38,913 nt of DNA from Candidatus Azobacteroides sp. GTDB taxonomy: Bacteria > Bacteroidota > Bacteroidia > Bacteroidales > WRGA01. The translations under genes and the position numbers were made by a program. A model generated the notes under the pieces. It was not told the DNA's origin. It did no database searches and worked only from the letters and a program-made list of their open reading frames with translations. Below, in pieces: positions 8,771 through 17,945 of this stretch. The stretch spans positions 1-38,913 of the forward strand of contig JAJQEC010000148.1 in NCBI GenBank assembly GCA_021201815.1. The letters are read 5' to 3'. Positions within the stretch are counted from its first letter, which is position 1. The number at the start of each line of letters is the position of its first letter.

Positions 8771-9424
8771 TTATTTACTTTCTAACTCATTTATTCTTTT
8801 ATTCAGGTGGTCAATAAGACTTTGCTGTTTTTCGGCATTTTCATGTTGGTCAATAACATATAAAGTAAGTTCCTCCACTTTCTGAAGCAGTTTTGCTGTC
8901 ATTTCCGACAAATTGATTCCGTTTTGCAAAACTTCGCTTTCGGAGGGAATACCTGGTAAGTGCCTGTTTTCTTCGATATGCATCTTTACATCTTTTAATG
9001 ACGGTAATTCATAAGCAGGATCAAAAACAAAGTCTGCCCAAACATTTGTTTTTACTTCGATTTCATTAGTAACAATTTTACCATTAACAGTTAGTCTTAA
9101 CTTATTCTGGGAAAAACTACTCATCCCAAGACTTAAATTTCCATATTGATCCATATGTATTGAAGTACTGGTGTTGCCGGAAGGCCTGAAATATAATCTG
9201 CCTCCATAATCAATATAAGAATCACCTCCTGAATGAGCAAATCTTACTCTTTTGCCTGAATCATTTTTATCCCCCATATATATTGATTTATGAGTAGCAA
9301 TATATGTGTTTTCATTAAAGGTTTGCACTCCGGTAAAAGTGTTATTTCCACTTAATGTTGGGTATTGTGAATAGAGACTAAAAGAAAAAAGCCCTAAAAC
9401 GGCTGTTAAGTAAATTGTTTTCAT
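8771..9424 (-). CDS. Secreted fibre-like protein, paralog 1
   Basis: This 217-aa protein has a signal peptide (about 1-20, LYSQ) followed by PTLSGNNTFTG, almost identical to paralog 3. Its middle (SYIDYGGRLYFRPSG, RLTVNGKIVTNEIEVK) matches paralog 2. The C-terminal module (VWADFVFDPAYELPSL, ENRHLPGIPSESEVLQNG, KLLQKVEELTLYVI) ends in a short coiled coil. The three paralogs thus look like shuffled combinations of a few modules. It is the first gene of the operon, and its promoter should lie in the AT-rich DNA above 9424. Confidence 0.8.
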   Translation of the reverse strand: MKTIYLTAVLGLFSFSLYSQYPTLSGNNTFTGVQTFNENTYIATHKSIYMGDKNDSGKRVRFAHSGGDSYIDYGGRLYFRPSGNTSTSIHMDQYGNLSLGMSSFSQNKLRLTVNGKIVTNEIEVKTNVWADFVFDPAYELPSLKDVKMHIEENRHLPGIPSESEVLQNGINLSEMTAKLLQKVEELTLYVIDQHENAEKQQSLIDHLNKRINELESK

Positions 9425-10116
9425 AATAATTTAATTAGTGTTTGATGATTTATTATTAGGTATTGTTAAATGTAAATTTATTTATTTCTTAATGGTAAAA
9501 TCGGATTGGAAAAAGAAGAATGAGCAGAAATTGTCTGAGAGATTTTTCATATTCTATTAGCGTATGTAAAGTTTTTCCAATAAACAATCTCCTGTAAATA
9601 TATATTGATAGAACAATTAAGGCCTTTTAAACAAGTTGTAATTGCTTATAGATAAATTTTTTATATCATTCCTATACTATATTTTCACAATATAAAATGA
9701 GATTATTCCTTATAAGAGAAAAAAGGTTTCTGTTTTTTTATGTGAGGATTAAAAATTAATTGTTTATTAATGAAGGCAAATATATTAATAGAGATAGGTC
9801 TTTAATATGTGTATTTATATTTTTAACTTCTTGTTTATTATTTATTATTAATATAATTTTATGTTAATAATAATAGAACCTTATAAATTAATAGTATACA
9901 TAATTTGTATTTCTGAAGAAAATAAAAAAATAAGTTATTATTTATACTTTTTCTCTTTTAATAATTTATTTATTTCATTTCAGTAAGATGAATTTCCTAT
10001 GAAATAATACCGAAAATATATTTATAAAGTATATTTGCCAGACTTATTATTTTAATATAATAATACATAATTCCTACTTTCGCTAAAAATAAGTATCATC
10101 CGAATTAATACGAAAA
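9425..10116. other. AT-rich gene-free gap
   Basis: About 690 bp with very high A+T between divergent units. I see no ORF of note and no REP-type repeat. It must hold the promoter of the fibre/protease operon (minus) and of the small membrane protein (plus). No element matching both halves of the TTTG/TAnnTTTG consensus was found by eye. A single half-site TACATTTA lies just above 9424 on the minus strand. Confidence 0.6.
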
Positions 10117-10428
10117 ATGACTTTATACAACCCTTATATCGGTTATTTTGATTTGATAATTATTGTTATCATCATTCTTTTAAATATTTTATACCGGAAA
10201 TATAAACCTGAATATCTGGAAGCATGGTGTGGTTGTCTGGGACAAATAGTTATTTTTCTTTTTTATCTGCTTGTTTTACCTTTTTTATCTATTACTGTAG
10301 AAATAGATATCGTTTGTAAAGAGGGAAATTGTATGGATAGCTTTACATTATTATATACCCTGTTGCGTTTCCCTCTATACTGGGGACTAGGAATTATCCA
10401 GATAGTTGTGAGTAAATACATTCTTTAA
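10117..10428 (+). CDS. Small hypothetical membrane protein
   Basis: This 103-aa protein is strongly hydrophobic. One helix lies near residues 10-28 (LIIIVIIILLNIL), a second near 41-62 (CLGQIVIFLFYLLVLPFLSI), and a probable third near the C-terminus (79-100). A short extracytoplasmic-looking loop contains two Cys (VCKEGNCMD) that could form a disulfide. I do not recognise the family. It is the only plus-strand gene between the two large minus-strand clusters and converges on the duplicated cassette, sharing the terminator at 10522-10561. Confidence 0.55.
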   Translation: MTLYNPYIGYFDLIIIVIIILLNILYRKYKPEYLEAWCGCLGQIVIFLFYLLVLPFLSITVEIDIVCKEGNCMDSFTLLYTLLRFPLYWGLGIIQIVVSKYIL

Positions 10429-10521
10429 AAGTCTTCCTGTAAATTTTTTCACAAATCAGCATATTTCATTTATTAAACAATTAATATTCTTTTTATTGAA
10501 TAGTAAAAGGATGGTTTATTC

Positions 10522-10561
10522 AAAAAGCCCCGGCAATCAAAACTAATTGCCGGGGCTTTTT
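10522..10561. terminator. Strong bidirectional terminator
   Basis: AAAAAGCCCCGGCAAT pairs perfectly with ATTGCCGGGGCTTTTT across an 8-nt loop. It sits between the convergent small membrane protein (ends 10428, plus) and the end of cassette copy A (10614, minus) and can terminate both. Confidence 0.9.
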
Positions 10562-10613
10562 CGCTGATCTTAATAAGAGGTATAATTACTGGTTTCCGAT
10601 AAAAATAAGAGAT

Positions 10614-11015
10614 TTAATTCAGACATTTGCTTCCATGATAGGATAGGTTCTTCTTTTTATGAACCTGGTTCTTTAATTTATACATCGCAGAGGTAAATAA
10701 AAACAGGAGAAAGTATATCAGGATTTCCAATTTCCCTACCGATACTTTCTGTGGTGGATCGGACACTCCGGGAGGAGGTGCTGATAGAGAAATATCGTCG
10801 TCTTTGCCCAAGGATAAATTATTTTCATACTGGTGGGATGTAAAGAATACATTTTCTTTTAATTTTTTGTTTTCTGTGACTACCGGTATGCCTTTTATCC
10901 ATATTTCTCCCGGAGAAAATGTTTCTTTGTCTGATTTCTGTTCTGCCTCATATCCATATGTAAAACATGTCGCAGAAAACAGGAGTATTGCGAATAATAC
11001 AATTTTATCTCTCAT
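10614..11015 (-). CDS. Cassette A small protein with Pro-rich motif and C-terminal membrane helix
   Basis: The protein has 133 aa with a signal peptide (about 1-22), a polar middle, then the motif SLSAPPPGVSDPPQK (77-90) and VGK, a single hydrophobic helix (about 96-113), and a basic tail. It aligns without gaps over about 115 residues to the 118-aa protein at 17946-18302. The conserved parts are the signal peptide, the SxGxIW segment and the PPPG-DPP-helix end. Copy A runs 18 residues further after the basic stop-transfer region. The motif-helix-basic order recalls C-terminal sorting signals such as PEP-CTERM or GlyGly-CTERM, but no known signal matches. It is the last gene of a three-gene operon; the function is unknown. 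Confidence 0.75.
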   Translation of the reverse strand: MRDKIVLFAILLFSATCFTYGYEAEQKSDKETFSPGEIWIKGIPVVTENKKLKENVFFTSHQYENNLSLGKDDDISLSAPPPGVSDPPQKVSVGKLEILIYFLLFLFTSAMYKLKNQVHKKKNLSYHGSKCLN

Positions 11016-11107
11016 ACAAATAGTTTTATAGAAAGTTGTTTCTATTTTTAATTAAGGGAGTGAATACCTGTTTCTTTTTATTAAAACCGGTACACTTCCT
11101 TTGTCTT

Positions 11108-11974
11108 TTATTTAATGAATCTGATAACTCTTTTCTGACCATCAGGTGTTTCTCCATATACCAGATAAGCACCCGTAGGAAGATCTGCGGTGGAAGAATA
11201 TTCAGTTCTGTCTTCTTCTTTTATTAATATTCCGGACGGCGTATAAATTCGGATCCGGCAAGGAGTACTGCTTTTGATCCCCTGCGAGCTAATATTCAAC
11301 TTCAGGGAGTTGGGGATGGTATTTTCTATGCCGGTTGTTACATAACTTATTCTTACCTTCAGATCCTTCATAGTTACTCCTCCCGAAGCCCCATTATACT
11401 GTATCCCTGCGAAGTTGTTGCTGCTTACCAGCCGGATGCTTTTTATTTCCTTCCCGGAAGGGGCAGATATACTATGACCTGTGCAGGCACCCGAATAAAA
11501 ACCCGCCAGATACCCATCTTCGTAGCCTGTTCCGTCTGTTGTAGTACTAAATCCTGCGGTACATACATTCCCTCCGCTACTCACTCCGGTACCGGTTAAT
11601 TCTATAGCCTTTAATTCGGCATCTCCTGTAACGGTGATATCAATCCAGGTAGAACCATCTTCGTATCCGGTGATACCATTGAATACTCCTTCCATTTTCC
11701 ATACCGGGAAACTTCGGGAATTGGGCATGCTTAACCCGCATCCGCTGTGTGTCCAGCTAAACTGCTGTGTTATGGTTGTAACAGAAGCTCCTGAAATACT
11801 AAAAGCCGTGGCTAGCCCTTCATTATAAGATATGGAAAATCCTTCATTAGAAAGGTTTGCCGGTTCGGAGAGGTCTATTTCAAACTCATACGTATTTCCT
11901 ATGGCATGAAAGGATATCAGAAAAGCTGCCAGTACGGTAAATAATGCATTGAAAATGTGTTTTTTTCTTCTCAT
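11108..11974 (-). CDS. Cassette A 288-aa secreted protein with T9SS sorting domain
   Basis: This 288-aa protein has an N-terminal signal peptide (MRRKKHIF, hydrophobic to about residue 26). Its body is beta-rich, with conserved patches such as FSWTHSGCGLSMPNS, FPVWKMEGVFNG, GYEDGSTWIDITVTGDA and SSNNFAGIQYNGASGGVT. The end is a T9SS type-A domain (about 225-288: CRIRIYTPSGILIKEE, LPTGAYLVYGE, RVIRFIK). The body has no enzyme motif and could be an adhesin or carbohydrate-binding-like sandwich; that is inference. The partner at 18345-19211 also has exactly 288 residues. It lies between the giant gene (100-bp gap) and the small protein (92-bp gap). Confidence 0.82.
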   Translation of the reverse strand: MRRKKHIFNALFTVLAAFLISFHAIGNTYEFEIDLSEPANLSNEGFSISYNEGLATAFSISGASVTTITQQFSWTHSGCGLSMPNSRSFPVWKMEGVFNGITGYEDGSTWIDITVTGDAELKAIELTGTGVSSGGNVCTAGFSTTTDGTGYEDGYLAGFYSGACTGHSISAPSGKEIKSIRLVSSNNFAGIQYNGASGGVTMKDLKVRISYVTTGIENTIPNSLKLNISSQGIKSSTPCRIRIYTPSGILIKEEDRTEYSSTADLPTGAYLVYGETPDGQKRVIRFIK

Positions 11975-12074
11975 TGTTCTTTTGTTTTAGTTTTATAATT
12001 GTATCATATTTTCCAGAAAGAGCAACTCTTTCCCGGAAAAAGGAACAATTCCTTTTTCCGGTAGGAAAGGTTGT

Positions 12075-15000
12075 TTAATAATAGATTTTAAATACTTTAT
12101 TCGTTGTCCGGGTATTGCAGCGTACCAGATAAAAGCCGGTTGCAGGCATGGCCGGTTGCAGGATTACTTCCGGGTTGTTGCAGTCTGTTTTCCGGAAAAG
12201 CACATAGCCCTGCAGGTCAGAGACGATGACTTCTTCTATATTTTCTCCTGTGGAACTTACCAGACGAAGACTATTCCCCTCACGGTAAAACCGGATGTCA
12301 TTTTCTTTTTCCGGCAGCTGTTCCAATGACATAGGCGAACTGGTCAACCGGAGGTATAACCTGTCATTGATAAACACATCCTCTTCTTCTTTTTCAAACT
12401 CATACCAGGGCTGTGTCGACAAGTTAACACATTCGGTAAATATCCCTCCTTTATTATCTATCAGGTAAAGGGAAGAGAAGGAAGAAAAGCGCTGCACGCC
12501 TTCAAAAGATAACCTGACAGTACCTTTCTGCAATGTGCTTATTCCGATAGGTATTACTATATCTTCTTGAGGGTTTACCGTTTGTATATCCAGCATTGTT
12601 CCTTGCCCCGAGAGAGTGTAAATACTAACCGGATAGGGATAATCATAAATAATATTCCCTTCGTTATCGGTTTGATAGGAAAGATTCTCTTTCAGTAATA
12701 CTTTCAATGCATTTCCTTCTTTTCCGAAACTGTCATCTTCATCCATTAACAGAACCGTACGATTCGTGTGGCCGTTGATGGCAGCATCTATATACAATGG
12801 CCTGATATCCGGAACTTTTGTTGCTGCCCGGAGCTTGCTGCCGGGGTTTTGCTCTACATGCGTAACATGCGTGGACAAAGAAGAGAAGGCAGATGTGCTT
12901 TCCACAATAATACTCTGCATGGGAGGAATATATTCATCCAGTGGCGGATTGGCAGTGGTAATAGTAATAGAAGGATCATTAATGCCTCCTGTCCCGTACT
13001 GGAAATAGGTGCTGAAATTTTGTCCTGTCCCATCCAGTACCTGGTAATGATTCTTTATCGGATTCGCTGCCTGAAAGGATGCAAAATTCCAGTGGGCCAT
13101 AAACGGATTTCCTACAATTACCTTTGTGTCAGGTGCCGAAGCGGTTATCGGTAACGTGATATTACCTGTTCCCGGATCCCATACCCCATCATTCTCATAA
13201 ATAAACCGGTGATGTTTTTCCCTGCTTGCCGTATGGGTGTGCAGGTAGTTTCCTTCCCAGGAATAGAGCATATATCCGGTATCGTATTTCGGAAAATGGA
13301 AATCAAAAGGAGTATGCACGGAATAATCCGGTAATTTATCATCCACCCATACGGCAAATCCCATTCCGGGAGTAAATTTAATACCCGGCGTATTAAATGT
13401 TCCGGTCCATTCTCCTTCTATATAGGTACCATTCTGGGGATTACTCTGTCCGAAGAATCCCGTATAGATATATACATCATCCAGATGCGGATTCGGGTTA
13501 TGCACATAATAATCTCCCGGATAAAAATCTCCTAACGGAGCGGATAACATATACCAGCGGTTTCCGAGTAATTGCTGATGGATATACACTCTGTCATAAT
13601 CCAGGCTGTCAGTACGGATTACTTCCCCTCCGTGTTCAAACGTGATATTTGCACATTCTGATGTAGGATAATAGTAATAAGTCGTAGAAGAGGAGGAAAG
13701 ATCCGGGTAATGGACCAATCCGTCCGGTATCAGCACGTTGGTACATTTTCTTGGGACTTTGGAAGTCGGGTTGACGGGATGGGCCGGGTCCGCTTCCTTA
13801 GGGTCCAGCCAGTTACCATAGTTATGCCAGTCGGCGCTTTCATATCCGGTCCAGATAAGCGTATCCGGAGTCAGGTATACACAAACCGAATCCAGGACCA
13901 TGCTGACCGGGTTTCCATCAAGGTCACACAACATCAGGTAGAATTTCTCTACTGGGTCCGGATTTTTTTTAATTTCCATTGTTTCTCCGTTTATACCGAT
14001 TCGGCATTCTCCTCCGTTGGAGGTTGGCAACCATGTTCCTTCCGTAAGGGGATTATACATCTCCGAAACTTCATCGTATAAGAACCAGAAGTATTTATAT
14101 ACTCCTCGCGGATAAAGCTCAATAGTTTCTGTATCTCCTTCACATATAATCCGTTCATCGGGAGAAAACATTTTCCCTTTTGTGTAGTTGTTTGCTGTCA
14201 GGCATTCATCAAAAAAGAATACTCCTTCTTTTTCATTCAGTCTCAGTTCAAAATCTGAGTATTCATCCGAAGGATTAAGGATAAAAGGGAATGTAAATGA
14301 TATTTCCTTTTGTTCGTTGGGTTGTAGGGATATGTTCACTTGCTGGGTATGTAACCAGGTATATGTTCCGTCTTTTTTTTCAGCGTAGACAGACAAATAT
14401 AAAGGCTCGGTAGTAGGTGCGTTTCCTTCATTCCCTACAAATATGTCTACTTCTATTTCACCGTCGGCCTGCCTGTAGATGGTGTATGCCGGATAACCGA
14501 AGACAAAGGTTACATCGGCAGCAAGGTTCAACGGCTCTCCTTCGTCATTCAGCATGGTAGCCTGTTGGAAGAAATTATTATAGGGCTGATGGCGTTTCCC
14601 GGTTTTGGTAATAAATTCGGTAGCCGGACTTAATGGGTAAGGAGGTACCGTGAGGTCTTCATTGATGTTCACAGGGTTGAATGCATGCTGATTCCATACT
14701 CTCCGTGCAGGGGCCCATGGGCTGGTATCAGGATATTCCGATTTAAAGACCCATAGTGGTCCTATGGATGCACTTGTCCCACTAATACTGCTATGTGCGC
14801 CTACAATTAGTATTTCCGCCTGTCCGTCGCCGTCTATATCAGCGATTACGGGATATTCATATCCGGTACCGGAGATATTGGAAAAAGAAGCTAAGTTATA
14901 AGGTTGGGTAGGAAGACCGGTCTGGTGGTGGATTCCACTTCCATTGATAATACGCAGGTCGGTTTCATCCCGGTATACTAACTCGGAAATTCCATCCTGG

Positions 15001-16520
15001 TTAAAATCAAATAACGTGATACCGGTACAACCCGACCGGTCGGAGTGAGTAAAACTCCAGAATTGTTTGAAAACAGGATTTCCTTTTTCATATTTGTAGG
15101 CCAGAACAACCGCCTCCGCTGATGGGGCAATGGCTCCATTTGTCGTATTTTTAATTAACACTATTTCGGGGTGTCCGTCGCCGTCAATATCTCCGACGAA
15201 AGGATAACTTCTGGTGGCTGCATTAGGAATATATTTGGAAGCTTTGATCTCTCCGGTTTCCGGATCTGCAACGTATAAAAAGGTATACCTGGAAGGTATA
15301 TCACATATGGTTACCAGCAAATCCAGTTTACCATCATTGTCTATATCTACCAGGGAACACCAGCCTCCGTCAGGTAACGAAATATTTCCTGCAGGTTTAT
15401 TAGGATCCGAAGCATGAATAGCCGGTGTGATTTTCCGGATAAGAGTCAATGTACTTAGATTTTCGTCCGGCTTATATATATAATTGCCTGTTATGAAATA
15501 AGCATTTCCATCATTAAAAACATCAGCAACAAGAGGGGTCGGTGTGTTAAGGCTACTTATATTATTATCATGATTGACAGGTGCCTCACACAATCGTTTC
15601 CCGGTGGTAGAATCAAAAATACTTCCGCAAATTATAATTTCCGGAATCCCATCCTGATTAAGGTCTGCTATGATTAATGAGATTTCCTGGTAATTGGTGG
15701 GATGATATTTTTCATTACTTGTCCAGATTAAATTGCCATTGTGGTTATAAGCTCTTACATAAAAGTCTCCTTCTGCAACAACAATCAGGGTAGAATCTTT
15801 TTCCGCTAACGTAGTTTTTGCAATGGCATAGAGCGTAAATCCGGTCCAACTGTATGGAGAAACAGTATTTATTATTTGGGGAGGTTGTTGAATATCATTT
15901 CCTTTATAAATTGCAATTTGCGATGAAGGGCGTACAATACCGTTGACCGGATTACTTCCGGGATTTGCGGAAACCAGTATTTCTACTATACCGTCTCCGT
16001 CAATGTCTCCGACAATGGGGATCTGATAAGGAGAAAGATTGATTTCATTCGTTCTGGTACTGACAATTCCCCATTCCTGAGGAAGAGGAGTGGTCGTACA
16101 CATATCCGTATAGAGGTTGTCCGGTTGGTTGGCTACATTGATATATACCCATGCCATTTTCGTTTCACCGGTGGCTGGGATATATACCGAATATCTCAGG
16201 GAATCCCGTCCCCGGAATCCGTCTTCCGGAGTATACCGGATCAGGTTCATAGGTGGCTCTACGCTTACTGACCCTGCTTCTGCATAATGGGGAGTGGTTT
16301 CAATGGTTACTATTACCTCAGACCAGTGGTATAACCCTAACTCATCATTGGAAAGCACATTCCATCGTGCACTTCCTCCGGGATTGACAAATACATTATC
16401 CGGATTAGGCTGGAATGTCTGCGCTTTCAGCCCGGTTATCGTAAGGAAAAGTAATATCAGGTAAAATGTGCTCCGCCTTACCCGGAGATCTCTTGAAAGA
16501 TAAAATCCTTTTCTTCTCAT
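12075..16520 (-). CDS. Cassette A giant FG-GAP/VCBS-repeat T9SS protein
   Basis: The protein has 1481 aa from the start MRRKGFYL, chosen because a signal peptide follows (to about residue 34) and because copy B begins MRRNYFYL; 89 upstream in-frame codons are ignored. A cadherin/Big-like domain comes first (SNDELG, YTPEDGFRGRDSL). Six DxDxDGxxE-type calcium-binding FG-GAP motifs follow near residues 173, 289, 393, 447, 507 and 563 (GDIDGDGIVE, ADLNQDGIPE and so on), suggesting a beta-propeller. A CARDB-like region comes next, then a TLIWTGYESADWHNYGNW segment near 880, and finally a T9SS type-A tail (about 1405-1481: EVIVSDLQGYVLFRK, GFYLVR, KVFKIYY). It is likely exported and surface-bound or released. 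It is the first gene of the operon, with a ~640-nt leader. Confidence 0.88.
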   Translation of the reverse strand: MRRKGFYLSRDLRVRRSTFYLILLFLTITGLKAQTFQPNPDNVFVNPGGSARWNVLSNDELGLYHWSEVIVTIETTPHYAEAGSVSVEPPMNLIRYTPEDGFRGRDSLRYSVYIPATGETKMAWVYINVANQPDNLYTDMCTTTPLPQEWGIVSTRTNEINLSPYQIPIVGDIDGDGIVEILVSANPGSNPVNGIVRPSSQIAIYKGNDIQQPPQIINTVSPYSWTGFTLYAIAKTTLAEKDSTLIVVAEGDFYVRAYNHNGNLIWTSNEKYHPTNYQEISLIIADLNQDGIPEIIICGSIFDSTTGKRLCEAPVNHDNNISSLNTPTPLVADVFNDGNAYFITGNYIYKPDENLSTLTLIRKITPAIHASDPNKPAGNISLPDGGWCSLVDIDNDGKLDLLVTICDIPSRYTFLYVADPETGEIKASKYIPNAATRSYPFVGDIDGDGHPEIVLIKNTTNGAIAPSAEAVVLAYKYEKGNPVFKQFWSFTHSDRSGCTGITLFDFNQDGISELVYRDETDLRIINGSGIHHQTGLPTQPYNLASFSNISGTGYEYPVIADIDGDGQAEILIVGAHSSISGTSASIGPLWVFKSEYPDTSPWAPARRVWNQHAFNPVNINEDLTVPPYPLSPATEFITKTGKRHQPYNNFFQQATMLNDEGEPLNLAADVTFVFGYPAYTIYRQADGEIEVDIFVGNEGNAPTTEPLYLSVYAEKKDGTYTWLHTQQVNISLQPNEQKEISFTFPFILNPSDEYSDFELRLNEKEGVFFFDECLTANNYTKGKMFSPDERIICEGDTETIELYPRGVYKYFWFLYDEVSEMYNPLTEGTWLPTSNGGECRIGINGETMEIKKNPDPVEKFYLMLCDLDGNPVSMVLDSVCVYLTPDTLIWTGYESADWHNYGNWLDPKEADPAHPVNPTSKVPRKCTNVLIPDGLVHYPDLSSSSTTYYYYPTSECANITFEHGGEVIRTDSLDYDRVYIHQQLLGNRWYMLSAPLGDFYPGDYYVHNPNPHLDDVYIYTGFFGQSNPQNGTYIEGEWTGTFNTPGIKFTPGMGFAVWVDDKLPDYSVHTPFDFHFPKYDTGYMLYSWEGNYLHTHTASREKHHRFIYENDGVWDPGTGNITLPITASAPDTKVIVGNPFMAHWNFASFQAANPIKNHYQVLDGTGQNFSTYFQYGTGGINDPSITITTANPPLDEYIPPMQSIIVESTSAFSSLSTHVTHVEQNPGSKLRAATKVPDIRPLYIDAAINGHTNRTVLLMDEDDSFGKEGNALKVLLKENLSYQTDNEGNIIYDYPYPVSIYTLSGQGTMLDIQTVNPQEDIVIPIGISTLQKGTVRLSFEGVQRFSSFSSLYLIDNKGGIFTECVNLSTQPWYEFEKEEEDVFINDRLYLRLTSSPMSLEQLPEKENDIRFYREGNSLRLVSSTGENIEEVIVSDLQGYVLFRKTDCNNPEVILQPAMPATGFYLVRCNTRTTNKVFKIYY

Positions 16521-16631
16521 CTTATTTTTGTTTATTATGAAAAAATATGCTGTTTTGATAATGCGCCAATTTGATAATGTACCGGTGTGCCAACGCAAGC
16601 AGGTAAGTCGGGAAAAGAGGATAGAATATAA

Positions 16632-16667
16632 AAACCGGGGGATACAAAAAATATATCCGCCCGGTTT
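16632..16667 (-). promoter_or_regulatory. Covarying leader hairpin, copy A
   Basis: AAACCGGG (16632-16639) pairs with CCCGGTTT (16660-16667). An inner stem GGATA/TATCC follows, with one unpaired base (16659) between the stems on the right arm. Copy B has the same architecture with different bases at several pairs, which supports a real RNA structure. Confidence 0.55.
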
Positions 16668-16954
16668 GTACATGAAAAAGCCGGAAGAAGTCATGGAAGA
16701 TTTCTGCCGGGACAAAATAAATGAAGGGACAATCTTCCATCGTGCCTCCATTAAGGTAAGGTATATATTAATTTGATAATTTGCCAATTTGCCAATTTGC
16801 CAACATGATAATAGGGTGATGGCAGATGAAAAAGCAGTGTATGAGTTAAAAAGGATAAAAGAAAAACAGGCAGCTTTCCCTTTTTCTTTCTTTATCAGGG
16901 GAAAGAAAAAACAGGGTAAAAAGAAAATAACGGAAAAAAAAAGGAAGAATGCTT

Positions 16955-16983
16955 GCGTAATTAAAGAAGATTTCGTATTACGC
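16955..16983 (-). promoter_or_regulatory. Attenuator-like leader hairpin, copy A
   Basis: GCGTAAT (16955-16961) pairs with ATTACGC (16977-16983). On the minus strand a run of nine U (plus-strand A-run at about 16936-16944) follows about 10 nt later. It starts 16 nt after the stop of the leader ORF. The stem is short, so termination strength is uncertain. Confidence 0.4.
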
Positions 16984-16998
16984 GCACAGGTTAATAAA

Positions 16999-17106
16999 TT
17001 ACTTAATGAGTGGTAGTCTCTCTCTCTCTAATAGAATTCGGTTAACTTCCAAATTATCAGAAGAAAAAGTGGTAAAATAAAACATATTTTCAAGAGAGAA
17101 ATCCAT
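16999..17106 (-). CDS. Leader small ORF, copy A (35 aa)
   Basis: The ORF encodes 35 residues beginning MDFSLENMFYFTTF and continuing SSDNLEVNRILLERE. It lies at the 5' end of the long leader, about 60 nt after the predicted transcription start. Copy B has the same ORF (33 aa) with one silent and two replacement changes before the ends diverge at a TC-repeat tract (17017-17029). The DNA is nearly identical anyway, so conservation alone does not prove translation. It is too small for most gene callers. A leader-peptide role is inferred from position. Confidence 0.35.
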   Translation of the reverse strand: MDFSLENMFYFTTFSSDNLEVNRILLERERLPLIK

Positions 17107-17170
17107 CAAGTCTTACCTGTTTTTAGGAGATGTAATGAAATTGTTAATTGTATTAATTAAAAAGATGCTG

Positions 17171-17201
17171 TAAATTTAAGTAAATATTTTATAAAAACAA
17201 G
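17171..17201 (-). promoter_or_regulatory. Candidate promoter of cassette A (weakened)
   Basis: The -7 element reads TAAATTTA and, 19 nt upstream, the -33 element reads CTTG. Copy B has TAAATTTG and TTTG at the same places. Copy A thus departs from the Bacteroidota consensus at one base of each element. Confidence 0.5.
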
Positions 17202-17414
17202 CCGGAAATTTCTAACGGAATGTTTTTTTATAAAACCTGTCATTTCTTTTATTTATGACTAGTATCTGGAATGCAAAGAAAAACTTCCTGATAAAATAAG
17301 AAAGGAAATGATATTTATCTGAACAGGAGAAAAAGAAACCGAAGTACTTATCTATTTTATATGTAATTTCCCGGGATTCCTGCCGATAGCTTTCCAATGT
17401 TATTAATTTAAGCG

Positions 17415-17461
17415 CCGTGTGCTGAGGCCTCACGGCTAGTGATATGGCGCCACTCCGTGGC
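17415..17461 (+). repeat. REP-like 47-bp element, copy 1
   Basis: It begins CCGTGTGCTGAGGCC and ends GCCACTCCGTGGC. The first half can fold through CCGTG/CACGG and the second through GCCAC/GTGGC. It is followed by an ATTATC/TTGGCA-rich tail. Confidence 0.85.
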
Positions 17462-17598
17462 TTGTGGATGAGAAGCCATACACAGATTAATATATTCCCA
17501 CCTTATCTTATTATTTCATTGGCATATTGGTTATCCCAAAGGCTGTCTGACTCCGTCATTTCTTAGAATCGTAACAAAAATCTCCTTTTATAAAATCC

Positions 17599-17631
17599 CT
17601 TTCCAGTAGGGAGGGACTCCCTACTGGAAAG
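17599..17631. repeat. Perfect 33-nt hairpin
   Basis: Arms of 15 nt (17599-17613 and 17617-17631, CTTTCCAGTAGGGAG and its complement) flank the loop GGA. No U-run follows, so it is more likely a REP-type palindrome than a terminator. Confidence 0.7.
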
Positions 17632-17817
17632 CAGTAGCAGCTGCGTAGCCATGGGGCTCAATCCATGGTCGAAGGGTAATATCACGCACTAATGCACTGC
17701 AGCACAGTGCCACATTATATATTTTACGGCACAGCTCTGCAGTCGGCAGGAAAACAATTGTGGAAAACAGATTGGAGAAAAGGAAGGTAGCCTTACATTA
17801 ACGACCTTACCCTCAAA

Positions 17818-17864
17818 GCCGCTCAGCGGCGACATATCCCTAGCCGTGCTGCATCAGCACACGG
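17818..17864 (-). repeat. REP-like 47-bp element, copy 2 (compensated stem)
   Basis: This is an inverted copy. Its second hairpin reads GCCGC-TCA-GCGGC where other copies have GCCAC-GGA-GTGGC (as read on the plus strand of inverted copies). Both sides of the stem changed together, keeping the pairing. Confidence 0.8.
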
Positions 17865-17945
17865 TTCTCTCATTCAATCCATTGGTTATCCATCCGCAAA
17901 GAATCCGGGAAAAAACAAACTCTCCTGCTTTTTACCTTCTACTTT

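Larger units (their letters stand above)
16521..17165 (-). other. Leader region of cassette A
   Basis: This ~640-nt stretch lies between the candidate promoter (17171-17201) and the giant gene. Read 5' to 3' on the minus strand it holds a small ORF (16999-17106), a GCGTAAT/ATTACGC hairpin (16955-16983) with a downstream U-run, a variable spacer, a second block shared with copy B (about 16665-16790), a covarying hairpin (16632-16667) and a short ATTATCAAATTGGC-type satellite. The first block (about 16953-17197) is roughly 95% identical to copy B by eye, higher than the genes. An 89-codon extension of the giant ORF crosses the lower part but is judged non-coding. Confidence 0.6.
17202..17945. 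repeat. Gene-free repeat region between the two cassettes
   Basis: This ~740-bp stretch separates copy A's promoter from copy B's last gene. It holds two 47-bp REP elements in opposite orientation (17415-17461 and 17818-17864), a perfect 33-nt hairpin (17599-17631), a GCACTG/CAGTGC hairpin near 17690 and a TTTTACC-type short repeat just below the stop of the 17946 gene. No rho-independent terminator with a clear U-run was seen for copy B. Short ORFs here are not supported. Confidence 0.65.

Noticed and set aside
16521-16787. 89-codon N-terminal extension of the cassette A giant protein
   Set aside because: A clear signal peptide starts at MRRKGFYL, copy B starts at the same point, and the matching upstream ORF in copy B is in another frame.
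16797-17016. 75-aa plus-strand Lys-rich ORF in leader A
   Set aside because: It is antisense to the leader, built from A-rich DNA, and has no counterpart in copy B.
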